DNA of 43,894 nt from Clostridia bacterium (lineage in GTDB: Bacteria > Bacillota > Clostridia > Christensenellales > Aristaeellaceae), in the NCBI GenBank assembly GCA_017430225.1, contig JAFRNK010000001.1, positions 1 to 43,894 of the forward strand, given 5' to 3'. Under the pieces are notes generated by a model, which made no database searches, was not told where the DNA came from, and saw nothing but the letters and a program-made list of their open reading frames with translations. Both the position numbers and the translations under genes were made by a program. Shown piece by piece: positions 17,212-26,489 of this stretch; position 1 is the first letter of the stretch, and each line of letters begins with the position of its first letter.

Positions 17212-18429
17212 TCAGCCGCCGAACATGCTCATCAGGAAACCTGCGGCAATGGCGGAGCCGATGACGCCAGCCACGTTGGGGCCCATGGCATGCATCAGCA
17301 GGAAGTTGGAGGGATTCTCCTTCTGGCCCACACGCTGGGAAACACGGGCTGCCATCGGTACAGCGGAAACGCCGGCAGAACCGATCAGAGGATTGATCTT
17401 GCCGCCGGAAAGCTTGTACATCAGCTTGCCGACCAGCAGGCCGCCGATGGTGCTGAAGGAGAACGCGATCAGACCGAGAACAACGATATATATCGTCTGG
17501 ATGTTGAGGAAGTTGGATCCTACCATCGTAGCGCCGACGCTGATGCCCAGGAACAAGGTCACGATATTCATCAGGGCATTCTGGGCGACATCGGAAAGGC
17601 GCTCCGTGACGCCGGTTTCCTTCAGCAGGTTGCCGAACATCAGGCAGCCGATCAGAGGCGCGGTGGAGGGCAGCAGCAGGATAACGAAGATGGTGACCAC
17701 GATCGGGAAGAGGATCTTCTCGGTCTTGCTGACTTCACGCAGCTGTTCCATCTTGACCTTGCGCTCTTTCTCCGTCGTCAGCGCCTTCATAATCGGCGGC
17801 TGGATCATGGGGATCAGCGCCATATAGCTGTAGGCTGCTACAGCGATGGGTCCCAGCAGATGGGGGGCCAGCTTGGTGGTGGTCAGGATGGCAGTGGGGC
17901 CGTCCGCGCCGCCGATGATGCCGATGGAAGCGGCTTCATTGCCGTTAAAGCCCAGGAGCGTCGCTCCGAAGAAGGCGAAGAACACGCCGAACTGGGCGGC
18001 AGCGCCCAGCAGCAGGGACTTCGGATTGGAAATCAGGGGTCCGAAATCCGTCATGGCGCCGATGCCGATAAAGATCAAGCAGGGATATATACCCGCTTTG
18101 ACGCCGATATACAGGATATCGATCAGACCGCCATGCGCCAGGATATGTCCATAGTTGTGATAAAACTCGCTGCTTTCGTCCAGGAAATTATCCCACAGTG
18201 CCTGATGATACAGGGCATTGCTGAATCCGCCGAGCGCGCTGGCATTGGCCAGCAGGCAGCCCATGGCGATACCGACCATCAGCAGCGGCTCATATTGCTT
18301 TTTAATTCCGAGATACAGCAGAACACAGGCGATGGCGATCATCACCAGGTTTTTCCATCCGTCACCGGATAGCATCATGGCAAAGCCGGATTCCGTCACC
18401 AGCTTGCCAAGCGAATCAAATATGCTCAT
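17212..18429 (-). CDS. oadB: Na+-translocating decarboxylase beta subunit (OadB/GcdB type)
   Basis: 405 residues, very hydrophobic. This is the membrane subunit that decarboxylates carboxybiotin and exports Na+. The key Asp lies in GIIGGADGPTAI (D176), and the conserved second ion region NFLLMHAMGPNVAGVIGS is near the C terminus. Start ATG 18429 has GGAGGT four bases upstream; the TTG four codons earlier would overlap this site. It is the last gene of the operon. The substrate (oxaloacetate, methylmalonyl-CoA or another acid) is set by the carboxyltransferase subunit, here OadA-like. Confidence 0.93.
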   Translation of the reverse strand: MSIFDSLGKLVTESGFAMMLSGDGWKNLVMIAIACVLLYLGIKKQYEPLLMVGIAMGCLLANASALGGFSNALYHQALWDNFLDESSEFYHNYGHILAHGGLIDILYIGVKAGIYPCLIFIGIGAMTDFGPLISNPKSLLLGAAAQFGVFFAFFGATLLGFNGNEAASIGIIGGADGPTAILTTTKLAPHLLGPIAVAAYSYMALIPMIQPPIMKALTTEKERKVKMEQLREVSKTEKILFPIVVTIFVILLLPSTAPLIGCLMFGNLLKETGVTERLSDVAQNALMNIVTLFLGISVGATMVGSNFLNIQTIYIVVLGLIAFSFSTIGGLLVGKLMYKLSGGKINPLIGSAGVSAVPMAARVSQRVGQKENPSNFLLMHAMGPNVAGVIGSAIAAGFLMSMFGG

Positions 18430-18441
18430 GCCGACCTCCAA

Positions 18442-18846
18442 TTAACCCAGAACAATGATCGGTGTGCCGGTATCAACTTTAGTGCCTGTATCCGCCAGCA
18501 CCTGGACAACGGTCGCGTCATGAGGCGCCATGATCTCGTTTTCCATCTTCATGGCTTCGAGTACGGCGAGTACTTCACCGGATTTTACCGTCTTGCCTGC
18601 GGTCACGTTCATCTTGACGATCGTTCCGGGCATCGGGGAGAGGACCTGTTCGCCGGCAGCGGCAACAGGGGCCGGAGCAGCAGCGGGGGTAGGAGCGGGC
18701 GCAGCAGCAAGTGCTGCCGGTGCGGCAGGCGCTGCGGCGGGAGCCGGTGCATAAGCCTCATACTCGTCCAGAATCATTGCTTCACCCTGGTTCACTTCTA
18801 CTTCGTAAGTCTTTCCATTGAGCGTTACCTTGTATTTCATGATCAT
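18442..18846 (-). CDS. Biotin carboxyl carrier protein of the decarboxylase
   Basis: 134 residues: a short N-terminal beta part, an Ala/Pro-rich flexible linker (about 33-64) and a biotinyl domain with EAMKMEN, whose central lysine (K100) takes biotin. It shuttles CO2 from the OadA-like subunit to OadB. Two starts are possible: ATG 18846, which overlaps the oadG stop (ATGA), and ATG 18840, better spaced from AAGGAGGT and giving the common N terminus MKYKVTLNGK. The linker is GC-rich and nearly repetitive at DNA level (about 18655-18760). Confidence 0.92.
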   Translation of the reverse strand: MIMKYKVTLNGKTYEVEVNQGEAMILDEYEAYAPAPAAAPAAPAALAAAPAPTPAAAPAPVAAAGEQVLSPMPGTIVKMNVTAGKTVKSGEVLAVLEAMKMENEIMAPHDATVVQVLADTGTKVDTGTPIIVLG

Positions 18847-19250
18847 TTGACCTCCTTGATAGAGACGAATTTCAGCTCATTCAGCGGCTTTTGCAGTTTG
18901 TTGGCGACGATCGCCATGATCATTGCGGCATCCCTGGGATCGGTGTCATACAGCTTCACACCGCCGGCGCTGCCAGGAGCAAGTTTCTTTTGCACAGGCG
19001 CAGCAGCGACAGGTGCAGGCGCGGCAGCGGGCGCCGCCGCGGTGGCTGCCGTCTTTTTCGAACTGGCAACCATGATCTTGCCGACAATGATGATCACCAG
19101 CATCAGCAAGGACAGGCCGATGAAGACCACCAGATAACCGAGGCAGGCATCAAGCAGCGAAGTGCCGAGAGAAAGCATTTCACCTTTCGTGCCGGCTTTT
19201 GCCGCTTCTTCTGCAACAGCCTCAGCGGCGGCAGGAGATATAAACAACAT
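18843..19250 (-). CDS. OadG-family decarboxylase gamma subunit
   Basis: 135 residues with one membrane helix (about 32-60, LLDACLGYLVVFIGLSLLMLVIII in part), an Ala/Pro linker (about 68-88) and a short C-terminal part. Gamma subunits anchor the soluble carboxyltransferase to OadB. The C-terminal half here resembles the extended OadG of Clostridia (DTDPRDAAMIMAIVANKL). Start ATG 19250 after AAGGAGGAAGG. It lies 12 bases after oadA. Confidence 0.85.
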   Translation of the reverse strand: MLFISPAAAEAVAEEAAKAGTKGEMLSLGTSLLDACLGYLVVFIGLSLLMLVIIIVGKIMVASSKKTAATAAAPAAAPAPVAAAPVQKKLAPGSAGGVKLYDTDPRDAAMIMAIVANKLQKPLNELKFVSIKEVK

Positions 19251-19262
19251 ATGCCTTCCTCC

Positions 19263-20663
19263 TTACGCTTCTACGATCGTATACTTGGCAACCTTTTCGC
19301 GGGCCGCCTTGCGATCCTTGAGGAATTTCTCCGCTTGCGCCGGGAAGCAGATATAGCTCATGATATCTTCTTCAGTCTCAGCCAGATCGCCGAGGGTCTC
19401 TTTGGCTTTCTTGAAGTCTTCGCCCGTGCGCTTGCTGTCTTCAATGCGGCAGTCGACTGGCTTGCCGCCCTGGCCCAGGATCTTTTCTTCCAGCGCTTTA
19501 TCCACAGGCGCGGGAGCGATGCCGTATTCGCCGCGGAAGTAGTTCTTGACTTCGTTGGAGATATTCTTGTACCGTTCGCCCACCAGGACGTTGGTGACGG
19601 CCTGATTGCCGACCATCTGGCTCAGAGGAGTGACCAGAGGCGGATATCCCAGATCCTTGCGGACAGCGGGGATCTCCAGCAGAGCGGCGTCGAACTTATC
19701 CATCGCGTTCATGTCCTTCAGGTTGGCGATCATGTTGCTCAGCATGCCGCCCGGGACCTTATAAACCAGCGCCTGGGAGTCAGTCGCCATTGACTTGGGG
19801 TTGATCAGTCCGCTGTCGACATACTTCTGCTTTACTGGCTTGAAGAAGTCGTTCACCTGGTTGATCACCTTTTCATTCAGGCCGGTCTCAATGCCGTACT
19901 GCTGGCAGGCATAGAAGAGCGTCTCCGTCGCGGCCTGGCTGGTGCCATTGGAGAAGCAGCTGGTGGCGGTATCGATCACGTCGACGCCGCTTTCGATCGC
20001 CTTGGTCAGCGTCATGTAAGCCATACCGGTGGTGCAGTGAGTATGGAGAACGACCGGCACATCGCCCACAGCGTCCTTGATGCCTTTGATCAGGTGTTCT
20101 GCCTCATAGGGGCTCATGGTGCCCGCCATGTCCTTCAGGCACAGCGTGTCAAAGCCCATCTTGACCAGGTTCTTGCACATTTCGACATACTTCTCGACGG
20201 TGTGCACAGGGCTCTGGGTATAGCTGATGCAGCCGGAAGCGATGGTGCGGTCCGTCGCGTACTTTTTCGTCGCAGCCAGGGCAGTTTCCAGGTTCCGGAA
20301 ATCGTTCAGCGCGTCAAAAATACGGATGATGTCGATACCATTTTTAATACTGAGTTCCACAAACTTTTCCACCACGTCGTCGTGATAGTGCTTGTAGCCC
20401 AGAAGGTTCTGGCCTCTCAGCAGCATCTGCAGGCGGGTGTTGGGCATATTCTTGCGGATGTTGCGCAGACGCTCCCAGGGATCTTCACCCAGATAGCGCA
20501 GGCAGGAGTCGAAAGTTGCTCCGCCCCAGCATTCCACGGAATAGTAACCAGCTTTGTCCATCACGGGCAAGATCGCCTCAAAATCCTTGTAAGGCAGACG
20601 TGTAGCCATCAGCGATTGATTCGCGTCACGCATGACAGTCTCGGTAAATTGAACTTTTCTCAC
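19263..20663 (-). CDS. oadA: Oxaloacetate decarboxylase alpha / pyruvate carboxylase subunit B carboxyltransferase
   Basis: 466 residues. TIM-barrel carboxyltransferase: metal Asp in VMRDANQSL, the lysine in CLKDMAG (carbamylated in relatives), and metal histidines in LHTHCTTG. It moves the carboxyl group from the acid substrate to biotin. Unlike proteobacterial OadA it has no biotin domain; that function is on the separate gene at 18442. Start is GTG 20663 with AGGAG nine bases upstream. First gene of the operon oadA-oadG-bccp-oadB. The true substrate could also be another 2-oxo or malonyl-type acid. Confidence 0.9.
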   Translation of the reverse strand: MRKVQFTETVMRDANQSLMATRLPYKDFEAILPVMDKAGYYSVECWGGATFDSCLRYLGEDPWERLRNIRKNMPNTRLQMLLRGQNLLGYKHYHDDVVEKFVELSIKNGIDIIRIFDALNDFRNLETALAATKKYATDRTIASGCISYTQSPVHTVEKYVEMCKNLVKMGFDTLCLKDMAGTMSPYEAEHLIKGIKDAVGDVPVVLHTHCTTGMAYMTLTKAIESGVDVIDTATSCFSNGTSQAATETLFYACQQYGIETGLNEKVINQVNDFFKPVKQKYVDSGLINPKSMATDSQALVYKVPGGMLSNMIANLKDMNAMDKFDAALLEIPAVRKDLGYPPLVTPLSQMVGNQAVTNVLVGERYKNISNEVKNYFRGEYGIAPAPVDKALEEKILGQGGKPVDCRIEDSKRTGEDFKKAKETLGDLAETEEDIMSYICFPAQAEKFLKDRKAAREKVAKYTIVEA

Positions 20664-20745
20664 GTTTCCATACTCCTATCTTAATTTATTCGAAGGTATT
20701 TGCTCGGCTTCATCACTATAGAAATCCCACAGTGACTCATGGTAT

Positions 20746-20773
20746 ATTATAGCTCAAATTCCCGGGAAATCAA
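20746..20773 (-). promoter_or_regulatory. Promoter of the oad operon
   Basis: Minus strand TTGATT (20773-20768), 16 bases, TATAAT (20751-20746). Leader of about 75 bases before the GTG start. Confidence 0.75.
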
Positions 20774-20860
20774 GGGTTATTTTTCCTGTTTTTCAAAAGG
20801 ATTGCGCGATTTTGCCCCTTCAGAAACATTCATCAGTCACTCACATGAATCTCATGAAAA

Positions 20861-20894
20861 GACAAAAAAAGAAATCCCCGTTTTGTCGGGGACT
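20861..20894 (-). terminator. Rho-independent terminator after the DUF1622 gene
   Basis: On the minus strand TCCCCG, loop ACAAAA, CGGGGA, then TTTCTTTTTTT. It closes the trkA-trkH-MBL-DUF1622 run. Confidence 0.88.
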
Positions 20895-20908
20895 TCCGTG
20901 CGCTCGGA

Positions 20909-21316
20909 TTATTTCTTTTCCTGTTTGGGACTGTTTTTATGGACGACTGCGATATCCAACTCGTTCCGGCCTGCCTCGTCTTCCTCATGTTCCTCCCGGA
21001 CTTCCCAATGGAGCAGGAATGTCAGGGCCGCACGTAGCGCGATCACGCAGGCGATCATACCGATCTCCTTGAAATCACGCGCCAGGATCGTACGAAGGAC
21101 TTCACCACCGAGCTTGAATTCCAGCGCAAAGGCAATTCCATGCGCCAGAAGCAGCCGCAGGTTCCGGTTTTTCTTACTGATCATGCAATGAATGCATTGA
21201 ACGACCGTCCAGATGATAATCACGACGCCGATCAGCTCCATCAGGAGGATCGAAAACTGGACAACGATCGTAAACACATGTTCGAGGGATTCATAGATGT
21301 TTTCAAATACCTGCAT
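20909..21316 (-). CDS. DUF1622 family membrane protein
   Basis: 135 residues with two or three membrane segments (about 14-42, 60-78 and 86-106) and a charged C-terminal tail. The stretch LLLAHGIAFALEFKLGGEVLRTILARDFKEIG is typical of DUF1622, a widespread family of unknown function (only part is quoted as key residues: ALEFKLGGEVL). Start ATG 21316 after GGAGGAAAGAC. It is last in the trk run, 46 bases after the MBL gene. Confidence 0.8.
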   Translation of the reverse strand: MQVFENIYESLEHVFTIVVQFSILLMELIGVVIIIWTVVQCIHCMISKKNRNLRLLLAHGIAFALEFKLGGEVLRTILARDFKEIGMIACVIALRAALTFLLHWEVREEHEEDEAGRNELDIAVVHKNSPKQEKK

Positions 21317-21362
21317 GTCTTTCCTCCTGTCTGATCAGTCGTTTAGCCGTGTCGTGCCGTTT

Positions 21363-22076
21363 TTATGCCCTTTGCGCTACGCTGAAGCCCAGCGCCTTCG
21401 CATGCTCTCCGCAGCGGGGGCCGTTCAGGTGCATCACTGTGACTTTTGACCGCTGTTCTTCAGGAAACAGTGCAGCCAGTTTTTCGAGCGGCAAATGAAC
21501 AGGATGCGTCCTGGCGTCGATCGCTTCGGAATACACATGTTCAAAAGCCGGATGGTCTTTCAGGAATGCTTTTATACCTTCCTCGGTCGCCGTATCCGCT
21601 GTATAAAACACGCCTCCGTCCTGCGTTTCGAATGAGAGCGAATAACACACCATGCCGGGCGCGTGGCGCGTCGGACAGAAACGCACAGCGCTGAAAGCAG
21701 CGAAGCCCATTTCGGCCGACTCATCTTCGAACTGGATCTGATCCTCCGACACGCCGAATATCTTGAGCAGCTGGCGGATCTCCCGCGCATACCGCTGGTC
21801 GCCGGACGGGAGCAGTATATGTGCTTTATAGCCCAGTCTCTCCGCGCAATACAGTGTCAGCGATCCGAGGGACGCGCAATGGTCCGAATGGAAATGCGAT
21901 ATGGCGATCCATACTTCATTCACTGTGTCCAGGATGTTTTTGCAGATCAGATCCGCAAACACGCTCTCTCCGCAGTCGATCAGGAAGAGTCTCTTCCCTT
22001 CAAGGATATAGGCGGACGTGTTTCCCTCGGCAGGATTGAACGCCGCCCCTCGGCCCAGGAATTTCAGATCCATCAT
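21363..22076 (-). CDS. Metallo-beta-lactamase fold hydrolase, RNase Z-like
   Basis: 237 residues. The metal-binding HFHSDH motif (H61, H63, D65, H66), the later TRHAPG (third His), YTADT Asp and a C-terminal HLNGPR His define a binuclear zinc hydrolase of the beta-lactamase fold. Overall it resembles single-domain RNase Z/phosphodiesterase-like proteins; the exact substrate is unknown, and the tRNA exosite of true RNase Z is not evident. Start ATG 22076 (or the second Met at 22073) with GAGGA upstream inside the end of trkH, two bases after its stop. Confidence 0.82.
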   Translation of the reverse strand: MMDLKFLGRGAAFNPAEGNTSAYILEGKRLFLIDCGESVFADLICKNILDTVNEVWIAISHFHSDHCASLGSLTLYCAERLGYKAHILLPSGDQRYAREIRQLLKIFGVSEDQIQFEDESAEMGFAAFSAVRFCPTRHAPGMVCYSLSFETQDGGVFYTADTATEEGIKAFLKDHPAFEHVYSEAIDARTHPVHLPLEKLAALFPEEQRSKVTVMHLNGPRCGEHAKALGFSVAQRA

Positions 22077-22078
22077 GT

Positions 22079-23536
22079 TCAGTTCCTCGCTTTTTTCCAG
22101 ACACCGGGCACAAACAGAATCAGAATGGGGAATATCTCAAGCCTGCCCAGGAGCATATTCAGAATCAGGACGATTTTGCTCAGTACCGAGAACTCCGAAT
22201 AACCGCCCATCGGGCCGACCATATCCAAACCGGGGCCGATGTTGTTGAGGCACGAAATCACCGCGGTCAGGTTTGTCTCAAACGAAGTATTGTCCAGCGA
22301 GAGCACGATTGTCGAAAAGATGACGATCAGGCAATATGCTACCAAGAACGCGTAAGTATTGTCGATCGTTTCACTGGAGATCGATTCACCGTCAATATGG
22401 ACTTTTGCGACCGAATTTGGATGCAGTGAACGTTTCAGTTCCCTTTGCAGAGCCTTGAACAGCATGATCACACGGGAAACCTTGAATCCGCCGCCCGTCG
22501 ATCCGGCGCAGGCGCCCATCAGCATGAGCCCGACCAGGAGTGTCCGCGCAAACTGCGGCCAGACGTTGAAGTCCGCGGTTGCGAAGCCCGTACTGGTCAT
22601 GATTGCGCTGACCTGGAAGAAACTGTTGCGCAGGCCGTCCTCTGTTCCGTACTGCGGACGGACAAAGTAGAAAATGACAGTAGTCGACAGGAGCATTACG
22701 ATCAAATAGACCCAGAGTTCCGAATTGCGCAAAGCCTTTTTGAATTGCCGCTGCAAAACGAGGTAATAGATGCCGAAGTTGACGCCGAACAGCATCATGA
22801 ATACAGCCACGACCCACTGGATGTACGGGCTGTAAGCGCCGATCGACTCGGCTGTCAGAGCAAAACCGCCGGTACCTGCCGTCGCGAAAGCCGTGGTCAC
22901 GGCGTCAAAGACATTCATGCCGCCTGCCATCAGGAAGCCGAACATGAGGACCGTGAAGAACATGTAGATCAAATAGAGAATGCGGGCGCTGCCCAGTGTG
23001 TGCGGCACCAGCTTGCTGACCTGGGGTCCAGGCGATTCTGCTCGCATGATATGAATCGAGTCCCCGCTCCCGCTGCCGCTCGTGATCGGCTCAATGGAAA
23101 GCAGAAATACGAGTACGCCCATGCCGCCCAGCCAATGTGTAAAGCTGCGCCAGTACTTCGCGCCCATCGTCAGCATACCGTAGTCGGTTACGATACTCGA
23201 CCCGGTGGTCGTAAATCCGGAGGCCGTTTCAAACAGCGCGTCGATGAAGCGCGGAATCGCACCGCCGATCACGAACGGGAGGCAGCCGAGCACCGAGACC
23301 ATCAGCCAGGTAATGCTGGCCAGGACGAATGCTTCCCGGGCATAAAAGGTCTTTTTCTGCGCCGGGAAAATGAATGCTGTCAGGCTCAGGAGCAGCATCA
23401 GCGCCATCGTGATGATAAAGCCCCAGAAAGTCGGCATCTCGCCGTAACAAATACTGATGACTGCTGCCGGTATCATAAACGCGGCCACGATTCGCAGCAC
23501 GCTGCACAGCAGCCGCAGGATCATCCGGTAATTCAT
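22079..23536 (-). CDS. trkH: TrkH/KtrB-family K+ transporter membrane subunit
   Basis: 485 residues, about ten membrane segments. It has the four pore loops of the family: SGFTTTGSS, TAGTGGF, TSTGFATA and NNIGPG, each with the filter glycine. It conducts K+ (or Na+/K+) and is gated by the TrkA ring, whose gene lies directly before it with an ATGA overlap. Length and C terminus (MLLGRLEIFPILILF) fit TrkH. Confidence 0.94.
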   Translation of the reverse strand: MNYRMILRLLCSVLRIVAAFMIPAAVISICYGEMPTFWGFIITMALMLLLSLTAFIFPAQKKTFYAREAFVLASITWLMVSVLGCLPFVIGGAIPRFIDALFETASGFTTTGSSIVTDYGMLTMGAKYWRSFTHWLGGMGVLVFLLSIEPITSGSGSGDSIHIMRAESPGPQVSKLVPHTLGSARILYLIYMFFTVLMFGFLMAGGMNVFDAVTTAFATAGTGGFALTAESIGAYSPYIQWVVAVFMMLFGVNFGIYYLVLQRQFKKALRNSELWVYLIVMLLSTTVIFYFVRPQYGTEDGLRNSFFQVSAIMTSTGFATADFNVWPQFARTLLVGLMLMGACAGSTGGGFKVSRVIMLFKALQRELKRSLHPNSVAKVHIDGESISSETIDNTYAFLVAYCLIVIFSTIVLSLDNTSFETNLTAVISCLNNIGPGLDMVGPMGGYSEFSVLSKIVLILNMLLGRLEIFPILILFVPGVWKKARN

Positions 23537-24915
23537 GCGCGGCCCCCTTTAGGCGCGGTCTTGAAGATATCGTTGATCGTGTTGAACTCTCTTGCGATGG
23601 TCGTGACTACAACGCAGGAATCTCCCACATTGAGCGCGTCTTCACCGGAAGGCACGATAGTATTCCCGCGGCGCGTAATGATTGCGATGCGCAGGTTGTC
23701 CTTGATCGGGATGCTCTTAAGCGGCTGATTGAGATACCAGGTCGACGTATTCACAGAGAACTCAAGCGCTTCAACGCGTTCGCTGACCAGCCTGTGCAGA
23801 GTGATCACGCCTTCGCCGGGCCGGTTTTCCATAGCGCGCACATATCGCAGGATGTCGCTGGACGTCAGGATTCTCGGCGTGATGACGCATTCCTTGATTT
23901 CGTCTGACAGGATCGATGTATACTCGGTCCTGTTCATTTTGCAAACGACCTTGGGCACCTGGATCTTATGCGCGTACATCGAAACGATGATATTCTGCTC
24001 ATCGATATCGGTCAGCGCGACGACGGCGTCCATCTCTTCAATGCCTTCCTGGCGGAGAATGGCGAAGTTGGTACCATCCGCGTGAATCAGTTCCGCTTTG
24101 GGCAGCATCTCGCTCAGCACATTGCAGCGTTCCAAATCGGTTTCGATGATCTTGACGTTGACGCCGGTCTGCGCCAGGAACTGGGAAAGATACACTGCGA
24201 TACGGCTCCCGCCGATCATCAGCACAGAACGGATCCGCGGGGTTTCATAGCCCGTGGACTTGAGCAGGCTCAGCAGATCGCTCGTCGCAGCGGTCACATA
24301 AATATGGTCGCCCGCTTTCAGGACGAAACGACCGTCGGGGATATAGACATTGTCGTCCCGTTCCACCGCACATACGAGCACGTGCACGCGCAGGGACTTA
24401 TACAGGTCTGAAAGCAGCATCCCGTCAAGCTTGCCGCCTTCCGGTACGGACATTTCAACGATTTCCGCGCGTCCTTTGGCGAATTTTTCGCGTTTGAGGA
24501 ATGACGGGTACTGCAGCAGGTTGCTGATCTGCTTGGCCGTCGAGCGTTCGGGGTTGACGACCATGCTGAGGCCGAGGCCTTCCTTGAGCAGATATACATC
24601 TTCGTTATATTCAGGACTGCGGATACGCGCAATGGTATTCTTGCACCCGAGCTGGCGCGCGATCATGCAGCAAAGCAGATTCGTCTCATCCGCTTCCGTC
24701 GCCGCAATCATCAAATCGGCTTCTCCGACGCCCGCCTGTCTCTGTATGGAAACAGACGCACCGTTGCCTTCCAGCACCTGTACGTCAAGGCTGTCCTCTG
24801 TCTGCTTGAGCGCGGCGCTCTGGTTGTCGATGACTACCAGATCGTGTCCTTCACGGACCAGCGCCTGTGTGACGGTAAAACCGATTTTGCCATCACCAAT
24901 CACAACAATTTTCAT
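23533..24915 (-). CDS. trkA: TrkA K+ transport regulator, two RCK repeats
   Basis: 460 residues. Two Rossmann RCK-N units, MKIVVIGDGKIG at the start and VLMIGGSRIA near residue 230, each followed by an RCK-C domain (VPEGGKLDGMLLSDL and LNQPLKSIPIKDNL regions). The protein binds NAD(H)/ATP and gates TrkH. The second repeat has GGSRIA in place of the standard GxGxxG, so its nucleotide binding may be weaker. Start ATG 24915 after AAGGAGA; a reading from 24963 would include this site and starts at the promoter. Own promoter at 24968-24996. Confidence 0.94.
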   Translation of the reverse strand: MKIVVIGDGKIGFTVTQALVREGHDLVVIDNQSAALKQTEDSLDVQVLEGNGASVSIQRQAGVGEADLMIAATEADETNLLCCMIARQLGCKNTIARIRSPEYNEDVYLLKEGLGLSMVVNPERSTAKQISNLLQYPSFLKREKFAKGRAEIVEMSVPEGGKLDGMLLSDLYKSLRVHVLVCAVERDDNVYIPDGRFVLKAGDHIYVTAATSDLLSLLKSTGYETPRIRSVLMIGGSRIAVYLSQFLAQTGVNVKIIETDLERCNVLSEMLPKAELIHADGTNFAILRQEGIEEMDAVVALTDIDEQNIIVSMYAHKIQVPKVVCKMNRTEYTSILSDEIKECVITPRILTSSDILRYVRAMENRPGEGVITLHRLVSERVEALEFSVNTSTWYLNQPLKSIPIKDNLRIAIITRRGNTIVPSGEDALNVGDSCVVVTTIAREFNTINDIFKTAPKGGRA

Positions 24916-24967
24916 GCTTAATCTCCTTTGATGTCCCATCGGAACAGTTTCCTGCCGGGACACGGAT

Positions 24968-24996
24968 ACTATAACACTTTTTCATCCGGTTGGCAA
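24968..24996 (-). promoter_or_regulatory. Promoter of trkA-trkH-MBL-DUF1622
   Basis: Minus strand TTGCCA (24996-24991), 17 bases, TATAGT (24973-24968). The -35 box lies in the last codons of hemZ, so the K+ genes can be expressed apart from relA-hemZ. Confidence 0.65.
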
Positions 24997-26477
24997 TCCG
25001 TATTCCCGACAGCCGGCATTTCGGCGCTCCAGAGAACGGCTTTGCGCTCATACATCTCATCCACACGGCAGATGTATTCCTCGATGTTCCCCACGTTCGG
25101 CGCGCGGACGATCTTCCCGCCGCTTGGTGCTACGCGCTTGGAAATCGCGCCTGCCCCCAGCGCCAATACATGCCCGGTCTCCTCCATCATCCGCACGTTG
25201 TAGAGACATTCGGCTCCCCGTCGCGCGTACGCGACGTTCTCGAGGGCACCGGCCATATACTTCTGCCGGTACATATAATATGGCCTTAAATCCATATCTC
25301 CGGCGCAGCGTCCGGCTTCCTCCAGCATTTCTGCAGTCATCTGCCCATCCGGGAGCGGCGCACCGTACAGATGCATCGCGCTTGCGTGCTTGATCGCAAG
25401 CGAGTGTACCGTCATGCTGTCAGGTTTCAGTCTCCGGATCCATTCAAGCGATTTGCGGAACATCCCGATGCCCTCACCCGGCAGCCCGGCGATCAGGTCC
25501 ATGTTGATATCGTCAAAACCGAGCGATCGGGCCAATTCATAGGCGGAAACAGTCTGTTCGCTGGTATGCCTGCGGCCGATCCGCTGCAGCGTCACGTCAT
25601 GAAAAGTCTGCGGATTGATGGAAATGCGCGTCACAAGAGCGTTTTTGAAAAGGTTGAGTTTTTCTCCGTCGATCGTATCCGGCCGGCCCGCTTCCACCGT
25701 AAACTCGTGCCCGTCTGCCAGAGGCTGAACGGCTTCAAGGACCCTCGCAAGTTCATTCGCGGGAAGCGATGTCGGCGTTCCCCCGCCCATATACACAGTC
25801 GATACCTTCAGCCCATGTTCTGCGATCAGTTTCCCGGTCAGTTCGATTTCCCTCAGTAGCGCGTCCACATACGGCCTGACCAGTTTTCCGTTTCCGATCT
25901 CACCGCTGGAAAAACTGCAGTAAGTGCATCTCGTGACGCAGAACGGAATGCCGATATACAGTTCCACCTGATCCTGGCTTGGCGCCGGGAGTTCATTCTG
26001 CACTGTGATGATGTCCCGTAGAAGCCCGATCTTCGGCTCCGTCACGCCAAAGGTCGTTTTCATGACAGAGAGTGCTTCTTCAAAACTCCTGCCCTGTTCC
26101 ATCTGCTGGTATATCAACCGTGTCGGACGGATGCCCGTCAAGGAGCCCCAGGGCGGCTGCCTGCCGGTGGATTCACGGAAAATCTCATAAGCAGCCAGTT
26201 TCGCGGCGCGTTTCCGGATGCGTTTCTGTTCCAGAAAATCCGGCACCGTCTCATATTCTCTGCAGGCTTCGCCGCTGACAATCCCGGCTGCTTTGACGTT
26301 TACCGCTGTTTTTCCATCCAGCTGGCTCTCTTCCATGATCAGGGTTATATCAGCCTGACCATCCGGCCCGGGATTCTCCGGATAGGCCGCATAATCCAAC
26401 TGTCCGAAAAAGACCCGGGCGATATCCGCCAGGTCGTTGGCCAGTTCTGGAGCGTGGGTAACAATAGACAGTTTCAA
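24969..26477 (-). CDS. hemZ: HemZ-type radical SAM protein (coproporphyrinogen III dehydrogenase-like)
   Basis: 502 residues. Radical SAM cluster C180, C184, C187 in FCVTRCTYCSF, glycine-rich SAM contacts MGGGTPT, and the HemN-type middle NMDLIAGLPGEG. Residues 1-170 form the HemZ-specific N-terminal part with WGSLTGIRPTRL. HemZ is named for oxygen-independent coproporphyrinogen oxidation in B. subtilis, but many HemN-like proteins are heme chaperones or have other roles, and no other heme gene is present here. The start is TTG 26477, with CGGAGA about eight bases upstream; 12 bases after relA. Confidence 0.88.
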   Translation of the reverse strand: MKLSIVTHAPELANDLADIARVFFGQLDYAAYPENPGPDGQADITLIMEESQLDGKTAVNVKAAGIVSGEACREYETVPDFLEQKRIRKRAAKLAAYEIFRESTGRQPPWGSLTGIRPTRLIYQQMEQGRSFEEALSVMKTTFGVTEPKIGLLRDIITVQNELPAPSQDQVELYIGIPFCVTRCTYCSFSSGEIGNGKLVRPYVDALLREIELTGKLIAEHGLKVSTVYMGGGTPTSLPANELARVLEAVQPLADGHEFTVEAGRPDTIDGEKLNLFKNALVTRISINPQTFHDVTLQRIGRRHTSEQTVSAYELARSLGFDDINMDLIAGLPGEGIGMFRKSLEWIRRLKPDSMTVHSLAIKHASAMHLYGAPLPDGQMTAEMLEEAGRCAGDMDLRPYYMYRQKYMAGALENVAYARRGAECLYNVRMMEETGHVLALGAGAISKRVAPSGGKIVRAPNVGNIEEYICRVDEMYERKAVLWSAEMPAVGNTDCQPDEKVL

Positions 26478-26489
26478 AGCGATTCTCCG

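Noticed and set aside
18655-18760. Tandem repeat or CRISPR-like region
   Set aside because: It encodes the Ala/Pro linker of the biotin carrier; repetition comes from GCA/GCC/CCG codons.
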